A stretch of 22,915 nucleotides of DNA from an uncultured Alphaproteobacteria bacterium (GCA_937900425.1 CALCDT010000382.1:1-22915), one strand, 5' to 3'; shown: positions 7,236-16,936, numbered from the stretch's first letter. Program-made: numbers and translations. Notes: a model not told the origin generated them from the sequence alone.

Positions 7236-7802
7236 TCAGGCCGGCTGCGATCTGATCTTGCCGCGCTTCAGGTGCTCGTCGAGCCGGGGCATGATCTCCA
7301 CGAAATTGCAGGGCATGTGGCGATAGTCGAGCTGGGCCTTCAGGATGCCGTCCCAGGCGTCGCGGCAGGCGCCGGGCGAGCCGGGCAGCACGAAGACCCA
7401 CGTCGCCGCGATCACGCCGGCGGTGGCACGCGACTGGATCGTCGAGGTGCCGATCTTGTCGTAGGAGATGCGGTGGAACACGGCGGAGAAGCCGTCCATC
7501 GTCTTGTCGAACAGCGGCGTCAGCGCCTCGGGCGTGACGTCGCGCCCGGTGAAGCCGGTGCCGCCGGTCGTGATGATCGCGTCGACCCCGTCGTCGGCGG
7601 CGAGGGCGCGGACGGCGGCGCGGATCGCCTCGACATCGTCGGGGACGATCGCGCGCGAGTGCAGCCGGTGCCCGGCCTCCTCGATCCGCGCGGCGAGCGT
7701 CGCGCCGGACTTGTCGTCGGCGAGCGTGCGGCTGTCGGAGACGGTCACGACCGCGATCGAGAGCGGGATGAAGGGGCGGTTTTCGTCGAGGCCGGCGGCC
7801 AT
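7236..7802 (-). CDS. moaB: MoaB/MogA family molybdenum cofactor biosynthesis protein
   Basis: This 188-residue protein of the molybdopterin-binding fold has VVTVSDSRTLADDKSG near the N-terminus. It carries the signature TTGGTGFTGRDVTPEAL and the C-terminal VLPGSPGACRDAWD loop. MogA adenylylates molybdopterin before molybdenum insertion. MoaB proteins share the fold but their role in E. coli is unclear, so the product name is certain only at family level. The ATG at 7802 has AAGGAG about 5 bases upstream. It is the downstream gene of a same-strand pair with the GGDEF-EAL gene (107 bases apart). Its TGA abuts the glycosyltransferase stop in the palindrome TGATCA. No other Moco genes are nearby. 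Confidence 0.92.
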   Translation of the reverse strand: MAAGLDENRPFIPLSIAVVTVSDSRTLADDKSGATLAARIEEAGHRLHSRAIVPDDVEAIRAAVRALAADDGVDAIITTGGTGFTGRDVTPEALTPLFDKTMDGFSAVFHRISYDKIGTSTIQSRATAGVIAATWVFVLPGSPGACRDAWDGILKAQLDYRHMPCNFVEIMPRLDEHLKRGKIRSQPA

Positions 7803-7909
7803 CGCTGGGCTCCTTGCTGCGGCGCTCCGCGGCGGCGGCGATGCCCCGGGGCGATCCTCCATGTGGAGCCGGCGGCGACGGGGAGCAAGGCCGCCGTCAC
7901 GTCCGCTGC

Positions 7910-9727
7910 TCACGCCCGCTGGCGCGCGGTCTCGCCCATCAGCCGGCGCACGGCCGCGGCCGGCATCGGATGGCCGAACAGGTAGCCCTGCCCCTCGCCG
8001 CAGCCTTCGGCGGCGAGCCAGCTTCGTTGGACCTCGCTCTCGATCCCCTCCGCCGTCGTGCCCATGCCGAGCGCGTTGGCGAGCCCGATCGTCGCCCGGA
8101 TGATCTTGGCGGCGTCCTCGCGCCGGCCGAGGTCGCGCACGAAGGACATGTCGATCTTGATCCGGTCGAACGGGAAGGAGCGCAGGTAGCTCAGCGACGA
8201 GTAGCCGATGCCGAAGTCGTCGAGCGAGACGCCGACCCCGAGCGCGCGAAGGCGGGCGAGCGTCAGCCGGTTGGCGGCGTTTTCGGCGAGTTCGACCGAC
8301 TCGGTGATCTCGAGGTCGAGCCGTCCGGGCGCGAGCCGCGAGCAGGCGAGGGCGGCCGAGACGCTGGCGACCACGTCGGTCTGCTGGAACTGCAGCGGCG
8401 ACAGGTTGACGGAGATTCGCACGTTCTCGGGCCACTGCGCCGCCTCGGTGCAGGCCCGCAGCAGCACGAAGTCGCCGAGCGGCCCGATCAGGCCGGCCTT
8501 CTCGGCGATCGGAATGAATTCCGACGGCGGAATCGGGCCGCGGGTCGGATGGGTCCAGCGCACCAGCGCCTCGAACCCGATGATCGCTCCGCCGGCGAGA
8601 TCGACGATCGGCTGATAGGCGACGTCGAGGCGCGCCGCCGCGATCGCCGCGGCGAGGTCGCGGCGCAGCGACCGCCGCGTCTCGATCCGCGCCGCCATCG
8701 CGCCGTCGAACACGAGGCCGGTGCCGTCGCCGGCGGCCTTGGCTTCGTGGAGCGCCCATTCGCAACGCTTGAGCAGGTCGGACAGCTGGCTGCAGTCGGC
8801 GCTGCGGCGGGCGAGACCGACGCAGGCCGTCATGCGGATCGTGAGCAGGTCGACGGGAATGGGCCGGGCGACGACGGCGAGCATGCGCTTCACCAGGTCC
8901 TCGGCATCCGCGTTCTGGTCGAGGCGATGCATCACCGCGAACTCGTCGCCGCCGAGCCGGAACACTTCGCCCGCCTCGCCGACTTCGTGCAGGAGACGGC
9001 CCGCCACTTCCCGCAGCACCCGGTCGCCGACCCAGTGTCCGGCGCTGTCGTTGACCGACTTGAAGTCGTCGAGGTCGATCAGGATCATCGCGCAGTCGAG
9101 GGCCTGACCGCTCCGGCAGGACTGGAACAGCTGCGGCACGCGGTTCTGGAAGCCGAGCCGGTTCTTGAGGCCGGTCTGACTGTCGACGTGGGCGAGTTCG
9201 CGGATCTCCTCGCGCTGGGCCTCGCTTTCGATGGCGATGGCGCAGAGCGAGACGCAGGTCGCGACCACGGCGCGCTCGAAGGCGTCGGGGCCGCGCGGAA
9301 CCCTGTAATAGAAGGCGAAGGTGCCGACGACGCGGCCGAATCCGTTGCGGATCGGGCTCGACCAGCAGGCGCGCAGACCGAGCGGCAGCGCCAGCGCCTT
9401 GTAGTCGGCCCAGAGCGGGTCGGTGGCGATGTCGGTCACCTCGACCGGCTCGCCGCGGAAGGCGGCGGTTCCGCAGGAACCGGCTGTCGCCCCGATACGG
9501 ACACCGTCGATGGCGGCGTGATAGGTCGGAGGCAGGCTCGGCCCGCCGAGCGGGCGCAGGCAGCCCGTCTTGTCGACGGCGAGAACAGAGGCGACGACCT
9601 GGGGATGAATGGATTCGACCTGCCGGCAGAGCAGGTCCATCACGTCCCTGAGCCGACCGCCGCGGGCGATGGCTTCGAGAATCGTCGTCTGAAGAGGAGC
9701 GAGGTCCGGTTTCGCCAGGTGTCGCAT
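7910..9727 (-). CDS. GAF-GGDEF-EAL cyclic-di-GMP turnover protein
   Basis: This is a 605-residue cytosolic protein without membrane helices. A GAF-like sensor spans about residues 15-170 (SVLAVD..., GSCGTAAFRGEPVEVTDI). GGDEF spans about 175-335 with an intact RLGGDEF at 257-263, and no RxxD inhibitory site lies five residues before it. EAL spans about 360-600 with every catalytic residue present: Glu386 (EAL), Asn441 (NLS), Glu473 (EITES), Asp503-Asp504 (DDFG), Lys524 (KID), Glu560 (AEG) and Gln580 (GQGYLF). Both synthesis and hydrolysis of c-di-GMP are therefore possible. The ATG at 9727 is the first in frame. The frame extends to a TTG at 9865, but those extra 46 residues look non-coding. 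Confidence 0.93.
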   Translation of the reverse strand: MRHLAKPDLAPLQTTILEAIARGGRLRDVMDLLCRQVESIHPQVVASVLAVDKTGCLRPLGGPSLPPTYHAAIDGVRIGATAGSCGTAAFRGEPVEVTDIATDPLWADYKALALPLGLRACWSSPIRNGFGRVVGTFAFYYRVPRGPDAFERAVVATCVSLCAIAIESEAQREEIRELAHVDSQTGLKNRLGFQNRVPQLFQSCRSGQALDCAMILIDLDDFKSVNDSAGHWVGDRVLREVAGRLLHEVGEAGEVFRLGGDEFAVMHRLDQNADAEDLVKRMLAVVARPIPVDLLTIRMTACVGLARRSADCSQLSDLLKRCEWALHEAKAAGDGTGLVFDGAMAARIETRRSLRRDLAAAIAAARLDVAYQPIVDLAGGAIIGFEALVRWTHPTRGPIPPSEFIPIAEKAGLIGPLGDFVLLRACTEAAQWPENVRISVNLSPLQFQQTDVVASVSAALACSRLAPGRLDLEITESVELAENAANRLTLARLRALGVGVSLDDFGIGYSSLSYLRSFPFDRIKIDMSFVRDLGRREDAAKIIRATIGLANALGMGTTAEGIESEVQRSWLAAEGCGEGQGYLFGHPMPAAAVRRLMGETARQRA

Positions 9728-10057
9728 CGTCGATATCGTCCGCCGGCCCGTTGGCGCTCGCGCGCAGGGCGTAGGGCACCCGCCGGGGCGGGCGATGGAA
9801 TTCCTCGGGCGCGCGGTCCTCGCGATGTTCTTCGCATCGCGGAGTTGAACGAGTTTCTCCCTCAATTCCTAGAGAAGCATCAACGTTCGTCTGCGCCGAG
9901 CGGGAACCTGTCGTCAGGCTTAACCGGGGGTTTCGATGGCGCAGGGACGCCGCGAAGGTCAATTCAAACGTTCTCGCACGCGATCAAATCGGGTGCCGCC
10001 CGACCACTTTGTTGGTAAAGAGACTGTCCGCAGAAATACGAGCGAGGATGAAGACCC
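9728..10057. other. Divergent intergenic region between the GGDEF-EAL gene and maeB
   Basis: These 330 bases must hold the promoters of both flanking genes. The part near maeB (about 9955-10045) is less GC-rich than the coding DNA. I found no -35/-10 pair good enough to call. The best for maeB is TTGTTG (10009-10014) with 17 bases to AGAAAT, which is weak. A plausible ribosome site, AGGATGAAG, precedes the maeB ATG. No small gene is supported. Confidence 0.4.
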
Positions 10058-12343
<2,286 letters not shown>

Positions 12344-12360
12344 GGGCGGTACGGTTCGGA

Positions 12361-12408
12361 GAGGCGGAGGGCGGGAAGGCGGTCGCCCCCTTCTCGCTCT
12401 CCCGCCTC
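12361..12408 (+). terminator. Candidate hairpin terminator of maeB
   Basis: GAGGCGG (12361-12367) pairs with CCGCCTC (12402-12408). Inside it, GAAGGCGG (12375-12382) pairs with CCCCCTTC (12386-12393) with one mismatch. No T-run follows directly. Position 18 bases after the maeB stop supports termination, but the call rests on structure only. Confidence 0.45.
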
Positions 12409-12535
12409 GCCACCGGAGTCATTTCCGAGTTCGCTCTCTAAACCCGAGTTGGTTCTTCAAAGAGACCTTGCCACCTGCGATGAGCTTTCCGAACACACGG
12501 AAGTCGACTGGAAGGCCATGTCGTCGTCGCCGCGG

Positions 12536-12592
12536 CTTTTTCCTCGTCCTTCGAGACAGTCGCTGCGCTCCTTCCTCAGGATGAGGAAAAAG
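12536..12592 (+). repeat. Palindromic dispersed repeat, copy 1
   Basis: CTTTTTCCTCGTCCT (12536-12550) pairs with AGGATGAGGAAAAAG (12578-12592) over 15 positions with a single G-T wobble. The core carries CCTCGTCCTTCGAGAC and CCTCAGGATGAGG, which together form a repeat known from many Rhizobiales intergenic regions. A second copy in opposite orientation lies 37 bases further on. The long stem could also help terminate maeB transcripts. Confidence 0.75.
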
Positions 12593-12629
12593 TTCAAGCC
12601 TTTGCGATGAAAAGGAAAAATCTCGAAGG

Positions 12630-12675
12630 CCTCATCCTGAGGAGGGCGCGGGAGCGCCCGTCTCGAAGGACGAGG
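12630..12675 (-). repeat. Palindromic dispersed repeat, copy 2 (inverted)
   Basis: CCTCATCCTGAGG (12630-12642) and GTCTCGAAGGACGAGG (12660-12675) are the exact complements of the two conserved blocks of the copy at 12536-12592, in reverse orientation. Between them GGGCGCGGGAGCGCCC forms its own hairpin. Together the two copies make a mosaic pair in the 464-base gap between the convergent maeB and SRPBCC genes. I see no gene in that gap. Confidence 0.75.
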
Positions 12676-12717
12676 CCGGGTGCTCAGGCCATACCGCCGC
12701 GCTCTCGCGGGAGGGGC

Positions 12718-12762
12718 GACGCCGGAGGGACGGGCTCCAGCCGAAAACCGCCCTCCGGCGTC
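12718..12762 (-). terminator. Candidate hairpin terminator of the SRPBCC gene
   Basis: GACGCCGGAGGG (12718-12729) and CCCTCCGGCGTC (12751-12762) form a perfect 12-bp stem around a 21-base loop. It begins 46 bases beyond the stop of the minus-strand SRPBCC gene. There is no clear T-run on either strand. An alternative pairing between CCAGCC in the loop and GGCTGG just outside is possible. Confidence 0.5.
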
Positions 12763-12807
12763 CGGCTGGATGCTACAGATCTCCCGGCGCCGGCCGGTCG
12801 CCTCCGC

Positions 12808-13302
12808 TCACATCGACGCGGCTTTGGCCTTTTCCAGGATGACGTCGATGCCGGCCTTGTAGATGCCCTCGATCACGCCCTTGGCTTCGTCGTCGGAAGC
12901 ACCTGCGGCTTCGAAGCTGCCGGTCCACTTGATGCCGGCGCCGCCGTCGTCGTCGGCCTTGGTGGAGAGGGTCGAGGTGTAGTTGGCCACCGGCAGCGGG
13001 CTCTCGACGATCGAATAGGTGTAGCTGTGCTTGGCGTCGTCCCAGGCTTCGAGCTTCTCGACGATGGTGCCGCCGCCCTTCAGGGACAGGGTGCGCAGCT
13101 TGGCGCCGTCCGCCTCGGACATCTCGCACTTCTCCACGGCCGGATGCCACTCGCCGATGCCGCAGAAGTCGCCGATGATCTTCCAGACGTCCTCGACCTT
13201 GATCGACTTGTCCTCGACCCGGTAGCGGGCGTCGACGGCGAGGGCCGGCGACGCGGCGAGGAGGCCGGCGACGACGCCAGCCGACAGGATGAGCTTTTTC
13301 AT
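12808..13302 (-). CDS. Secreted SRPBCC (polyketide cyclase/START-like) family protein
   Basis: This 164-residue protein has a clear Sec signal peptide: MKKLI, a hydrophobic core to about residue 20, and cleavage after ALA near residue 23. It is therefore likely periplasmic. The mature part begins with the charged segment VEDKSIKVEDVWKIIGDFCGIGEWHPAVEKCE, the hallmark of the polyketide cyclase/dehydrase-type SRPBCC fold (W....F..I..WHP.V..). This fold builds a hydrophobic ligand cavity. Ligand and role are unknown. Start choice is strong, with GGAGG 6 bases before the ATG. The two cysteines near residues 47 and 59 could form a disulfide in the periplasm. It appears to be transcribed alone. Confidence 0.85.
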   Translation of the reverse strand: MKKLILSAGVVAGLLAASPALAVDARYRVEDKSIKVEDVWKIIGDFCGIGEWHPAVEKCEMSEADGAKLRTLSLKGGGTIVEKLEAWDDAKHSYTYSIVESPLPVANYTSTLSTKADDDGGAGIKWTGSFEAAGASDDEAKGVIEGIYKAGIDVILEKAKAASM

Positions 13303-13468
13303 GTGTTTCCTCCCCGAGGGTCACGTTCGTGACCGCCTTGCCGCGCGGCGCAGCCGCGGGCGGAGGAGAGGCTAGGCCCGCTCAGGACGGCGATCCCGTT
13401 AAATTTCGGTAATCGAGCAGCGTAACGCGTCTTCGGCCGGCCACGTCATGCCGAGCGCCGTTCTCCGG

Positions 13469-13672
13469 TCATTTGCGACCGGTGAGCCGCGGAGCGAGGC
13501 CCGCCGCGACGGCCGGTGTCGCCAGCGCGCCGGCGATGGCGGCGGCCGGCAACAGCGTCGCGGCGAATTCGGCGAGGACGGGAAGGGCGAGGACGGCGAG
13601 GATCGCGGCGCCGACGAGGACGGCGTTGACGACCGGCGAGATCAGAAGGGCGAGGGTGGCGTTTTCCGGCAT
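13469..13672 (-). CDS. Small two-helix membrane protein, paralogue of the one at 13904-14125
   Basis: This 67-residue hydrophobic protein of unknown function has two predicted membrane helices (about residues 6-30 and 35-58) and a short basic tail ending in RLTGRK. It aligns without gaps to the 73-residue protein upstream on the same strand. Shared features are a central VNAVL.GA segment, a PALA/PVLAEFA turn, LLPA and a final IAPR/LAPR. A GGAGC ribosome site lies about 9 bases before the ATG. It is the most downstream gene of the cydA-cydB cluster, 231 bases after its paralogue. It is too long and too different to be a standard CydX. Confidence 0.7.
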   Translation of the reverse strand: MPENATLALLISPVVNAVLVGAAILAVLALPVLAEFAATLLPAAAIAGALATPAVAAGLAPRLTGRK

Positions 13673-13822
13673 GGCTTTCGCGCTCCAGCGGATGGAGCCG
13701 CCAACCGGGAGAGGGGGCGATGGTTCCCGAAAAGACCGTCGAAAACCGGAGCGGGGCAGGAGCCGGCGTCGAGGTCCGGGCGCTCGGGGTCAGGAGTGGC
13801 CCGGAAGAACGCTCCCGGGCAC

Positions 13823-13847
13823 CGGGGCCGGACGATGACCGGCCCCG
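13823..13847 (-). promoter_or_regulatory. Stem-loop between the two small paralogous genes
   Basis: CGGGGCCGG (13823-13831) and CCGGCCCCG (13839-13847) form a perfect 9-bp stem with a 7-base loop. It lies 56 bases past the stop of the 73-residue gene and before the 67-residue gene. There is no T-run, so it may be a weak terminator or an mRNA-stability hairpin. The rest of this 230-base gap shows nothing coding. Confidence 0.45.
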
Positions 13848-13903
13848 CTGCCCGCAATTTCTCCGCGACGCCGGACAATGTGACGTCGGGCGCAATTAGC
13901 CGA

Positions 13904-14125
13904 TCAGTGCGCCGCCACGCGGCGGTTGCGCAGGCGCATGCGCGGCGCGATCGCCCTCGCGATCGGCGGGGCGGCGAGCAGGCTGACGACGACGACCGCC
14001 GGCAGCAGGACGGCGGCGTGCGCGGCGAGCGCGGGGATGGAAAGGACGACGACGGCGCCGGCGCCGAACAGGACGGCGTTGACCATCATGCCGACGAGGG
14101 CGGCGATCTGCATCGTGGTGCTCAT
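13904..14125 (-). CDS. Small two-helix membrane protein downstream of cydB
   Basis: This 73-residue protein of unknown function has two hydrophobic segments (about residues 6-30 and 35-57), then a basic tail rich in Arg (APRMRLRNRRVAAH) that should sit in the cytoplasm. The ATG at 14125 is supported by AAGGAG about 9 bases upstream. It starts 101 bases after the cydB stop on the same strand and has a homologous neighbour at 13469-13672. The position suggests a link to the bd oxidase, perhaps as an accessory subunit, but no CydX-type motif is visible. I do not recognise the family. Confidence 0.75.
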   Translation of the reverse strand: MSTTMQIAALVGMMVNAVLFGAGAVVVLSIPALAAHAAVLLPAVVVVSLLAAPPIARAIAPRMRLRNRRVAAH

Positions 14126-14226
14126 GACAAGTCTCCTTCGAGGAATTCGAAGAAGAAATGCCCTTCGGGCGCGCCCGGTTCCCCGAACGGCGCCACCGGT
14201 TGCCGCGGGGCCTCCGGCCACGGCGC

Positions 14227-15237
14227 TCAGTGATAGCCCTCGCCCGGCCGCACCCGCCCGCGGAAGGTCCAGTACATGAAGATGGTGTAGCCGAGGATCA
14301 GCGGCAGCAGCGCGGCGACGCCGACCAGCAGAAAGAGCTGGGAATCCGGCGCGGCCGCGGTGTCCCAGATCGTGAGATCCGGCGGCACCAGGTAGGGGAA
14401 GCTGGAGATGGCGAGGCCGGCGAAGCCGAGCAGGAACAGCGCGATGGTGCCGAGGAAGGGCGCCGCCGCCCGCTTCGCCTCGAGGCCGGTCCACACCAGC
14501 GCCGCCGCGGCGAGGGTGAGGACGGGCACCGGCGACAGGTAGAAGAGGTTCGGCAGCGAGAACCAGCGCTCGGCGATGCGCTCGAAGGCGAGCGGGGTCC
14601 AGAGGCTGACCGCGGCCATGAACACCAGGACCAGCGGCAGCAGGCCGCGCGCCCAGCGCCGCGACTTCGCCTCCAGCGGCCCGGCGGTGCGCATGCCGAG
14701 CCAGGTGGCGCCGAGCAGGGCGTAGCCGGCGACGACGCCGCAGCCGCAGAGCAGCGCGAAGGGCGAGGCCCAGTCGAAGCTGCCGCCGGAGAAGCGGCCG
14801 TCGGTGACGGCGATGCCGTCGATCAGCCCGCCGAGGATCAGCCCCTGCGCGAAGGCGGCGAGCGTCGAGCCGCCGATGAAGGCGAAGTCCCAGAAGTGGT
14901 GGCCGGGTTTGGCTACCCAGCGGAACTCGAAGGCGACGCCGCGGAAGACGAGGGCCAGCAGCATCAGGATCACCGGCAGGTAGAGCGCCGGCATGATCAC
15001 CGAATAGGCCCCGGGGAAGGCGACGAACAGGCCGCCGCCGCCGAGGATCAGCCAGGTCTCGTTGCCGTCCCAGAACGGGGCGACGGAGTTCATCATCTGG
15101 TCGCGCTCGGCCTCGTCTTTCGTGAAGGGGAAGAGGATGCCGATGCCGAGATCGAAGCCGTCGAGGATGACGTAGAGCGCCACCGAGACGCCGATCAGGC
15201 CGGCCCAGATCACGGGAAGCAAGTCGCCGGATATCAT
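14227..15237 (-). CDS. cydB: Cytochrome bd-type (cyanide-insensitive) quinol oxidase subunit II
   Basis: This 336-residue polytopic membrane protein pairs with CydA. It opens with PVIWAGLIGVSVALYVILDGFDLGIGIL, the conserved CydB start with the DGFDLG motif. It continues with NSVAPFWDGNETWL, another family signature. About eight hydrophobic segments follow. The length of ~336 is typical of the CioB branch; E. coli CydB has 379 residues. The ATG lies 2 bases after the cydA stop, so the two are certainly co-transcribed and probably translationally coupled. Subunit II stabilises the haem-bearing subunit I and binds no haem catalytically. Confidence 0.95.
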   Translation of the reverse strand: MISGDLLPVIWAGLIGVSVALYVILDGFDLGIGILFPFTKDEAERDQMMNSVAPFWDGNETWLILGGGGLFVAFPGAYSVIMPALYLPVILMLLALVFRGVAFEFRWVAKPGHHFWDFAFIGGSTLAAFAQGLILGGLIDGIAVTDGRFSGGSFDWASPFALLCGCGVVAGYALLGATWLGMRTAGPLEAKSRRWARGLLPLVLVFMAAVSLWTPLAFERIAERWFSLPNLFYLSPVPVLTLAAAALVWTGLEAKRAAAPFLGTIALFLLGFAGLAISSFPYLVPPDLTIWDTAAAPDSQLFLLVGVAALLPLILGYTIFMYWTFRGRVRPGEGYH

Positions 15238-15239
15238 GC

Positions 15240-16631
15240 TCACTCTCCCTCGGTCATGGCGATGCGGGCGGGCTCGGCGGCGGCCGAGATCGGGCGGTTG
15301 GCGACGCCGTGCTCGCCGGTCGGGCGCATCGGGCCCTTCAGCAGCAGGCGGTTGATGAAGTAGAGGCCGGAGGCGAAGACAACGGTGTAGACGAGGACGA
15401 AGGCGAGGAGCGAGGCGAGGATGTCGCCGGCGCCGACCGGCGAGATCGCGTCCTCGGTCCTGAGCAGCCCGGTGACGATCCACGGCTGGCGCCCCATTTC
15501 GGTGGTGATCCACCCCGCGATGACCGCGACGAAGCCGAGCGGCCAGGTCAGCGAGGCCGCCGACATGTACCAGCCCGCCTCGAACAGCCGGCCGCGCATC
15601 CAGCGGAAGGCGCCCCACCAGGCGATGGCGAGCATCAGGAAGCCGATGCCGACCATGATGCGGAAGGAGAGGAAGATCGGCAGCAGCGGCGGGCGGTCTT
15701 CCGCCGCGAAGCTCGTCAGGCCCTCGTAGAGCCCGTTCCAGTCGTGGGTCAGAATCAGCGAGCCGAGATGCGGGATGGCGATCTCGTAGTCGTTGCGCTC
15801 GGCTTCGGCGTTCGGCAGCGCGAACAGGACGAGCGGCGCCGGTTCGTCGCCGTTCCAGTGCGCCTCGAGGCCCGCCACCTTGGCCGGCTGGTATTCGAGC
15901 GCGAGAAGGCCGTGCTCGTCGCCGACGAGGATCTGCAGCGGCGTCAGCACGACGAGGATGCCGAGCGCCATCTTGACCATGGTCTCGGCCTCGCGCAGGT
16001 GCAGGCCCTTCAGCCAGTAGCGCGCGCCGATGCCGAGCACCACGAAGGCGGTGGTGATGTAGGCGGCGAGCAGCATGTGGGCGAGGCGCATCGGGAAGGT
16101 CGGCGAGAAGATCACCGCCATCCAGTCGGTGGCGTGGGCGACGCCGTCGCGCATCTCGTATCCGGCCGGCGCCTGCATCCACGAATTGGCCGAGATGATC
16201 CAGAAGGCCGAGATCGCGGTGCCGACCGCGACCAGCACCGCCGCGAGAAAATGCAGCCCCGGCGACACCCGGCCGCGCCCGAACAGCAGGATGCCGAGGA
16301 ACGAGGCTTCGAGGAAGAAGGCGGTCAGCACCTCGTAGCCGATCAGCGGCCCGATCACGTTGCCGACCATGCGCGAGAATTCCGACCAGTTGGTGCCGAA
16401 CTGGTAGGTCAGCACGATGCCGGAGACGACGCCCATCGCGAAGGACACCGCGAAGATCTTGGTCCAGAAGGCCGCCAGGTTCTCGTAATGCGGATCCTTG
16501 GTCCACAGCGTCATGCCGATCAGCGTCGCGATCCACGCCGACAGGCCGATGGTGAAGGCCGGAAACACGATGTGGAAGACGATGGTGAAGGCGAACTGGA
16601 CGCGGGCGAGCAGGACGGGATCGAGGTCCAT
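15240..16631 (-). CDS. cydA: Cytochrome bd-type (cyanide-insensitive) quinol oxidase subunit I
   Basis: This 463-residue catalytic subunit oxidises quinol and reduces oxygen to water. Haem ligands and key acids can be placed: His20 (b595), His185 and Met326 (b558), Glu100 and Glu108 in the proton path. The Q-loop residues of KVAGLEAHW fall at Lys251 and Glu256, and GRQPW is at 380-384. The Q-loop lacks the C-terminal insertion found in E. coli CydA. This places it in the short-loop CioA-type group, usually cyanide-tolerant. The ATG at 16631 has AAGGAG about 8 bases upstream; an in-frame start 39 bases earlier is less likely. The upstream AT-rich palindrome at 16767-16792 may control it. Confidence 0.95.
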   Translation of the reverse strand: MDLDPVLLARVQFAFTIVFHIVFPAFTIGLSAWIATLIGMTLWTKDPHYENLAAFWTKIFAVSFAMGVVSGIVLTYQFGTNWSEFSRMVGNVIGPLIGYEVLTAFFLEASFLGILLFGRGRVSPGLHFLAAVLVAVGTAISAFWIISANSWMQAPAGYEMRDGVAHATDWMAVIFSPTFPMRLAHMLLAAYITTAFVVLGIGARYWLKGLHLREAETMVKMALGILVVLTPLQILVGDEHGLLALEYQPAKVAGLEAHWNGDEPAPLVLFALPNAEAERNDYEIAIPHLGSLILTHDWNGLYEGLTSFAAEDRPPLLPIFLSFRIMVGIGFLMLAIAWWGAFRWMRGRLFEAGWYMSAASLTWPLGFVAVIAGWITTEMGRQPWIVTGLLRTEDAISPVGAGDILASLLAFVLVYTVVFASGLYFINRLLLKGPMRPTGEHGVANRPISAAAEPARIAMTEGE

Positions 16632-16766
16632 CGGCGGCTCCTTCGGCTGGGAGCGGGCGGCGGATCGCATGCGGTGACGCGGTGCGGCGGACCTGGCTCC
16701 TACGGGTTTTGACTAGGCCATGGGGGCGCGGAGGTAAAGGCGAAAGCGTGTGATCGAGGGGTTAAA

Positions 16767-16792
16767 TGATTAAGTACGCAAGTATTTAATTA
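16767..16792. promoter_or_regulatory. AT-rich imperfect palindrome, candidate operator upstream of cydAB
   Basis: Around the centre 16779/16780, ATTAAGTAC (16769-16777) mirrors GTATTTAAT (16782-16790) with one mismatch, and one outer pair also matches. The sequence is an AT island in a ~70% GC region, 138 bases before the cydA start and 195 before glyQ. It is not an FNR/Anr box (TTGAT-N4-ATCAA). A regulator-binding site or promoter for the oxidase genes is the likeliest meaning. I could not place a convincing -35/-10 for cydA. Confidence 0.45.
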
Positions 16793-16907
16793 CTGCCGTC
16801 CCATCGGGGGGCTGATCGATACCGACGCGGTTCGCCGGCAGATGCGGCTCCCACCCAGCCGCCGATCCCGGTCGGCGGCGCGTCCCGTTCCCGGACATTT
16901 CCCCGCC

Positions 16908-16936
16908 TTGACCCTCTCCCGCCCCGGCCCTAGGTT
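16908..16936 (+). promoter_or_regulatory. Sigma-70 type promoter of glyQ
   Basis: TTGACC (16908-16913), a spacer of exactly 17 bases, then TAGGTT (16931-16936). The -35 matches five of six consensus bases and, like the atp promoter, is preceded by GCC. The predicted start near 16943 gives a leader of about 44 bases before the glyQ ATG. Confidence 0.6.

Noticed and set aside
9728..9865. Upstream extension of the GGDEF-EAL gene to a TTG start at 9865
   Set aside because: The added 46 residues are Arg/Pro-rich without similarity to any domain, and the ribosome-site spacing to the TTG is too short. It cannot be fully excluded.
7814..10018. A 734-residue open frame on the plus strand opposite the GGDEF-EAL gene
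   Set aside because: It is antisense to a gene with complete catalytic motifs, its composition is typical of complement-frame shadows, and it has no recognisable domain.
10009..10037. TTGTTG-N17-AGAAAT as a maeB promoter
   Set aside because: The -10 has too few consensus matches to be distinguished from chance.
14158..16712. Two long plus-strand frames (about 401 and 467 residues) opposite cydB and cydA
   Set aside because: They are charged low-complexity shadows. The minus strand encodes all haem ligands of the bd oxidase.
16760..16800. Possible FNR/Anr box upstream of cydA
   Set aside because: No TTGAT-N4-ATCAA arrangement is present; the half-sites differ from that consensus, so it is reported only as an unnamed palindrome.
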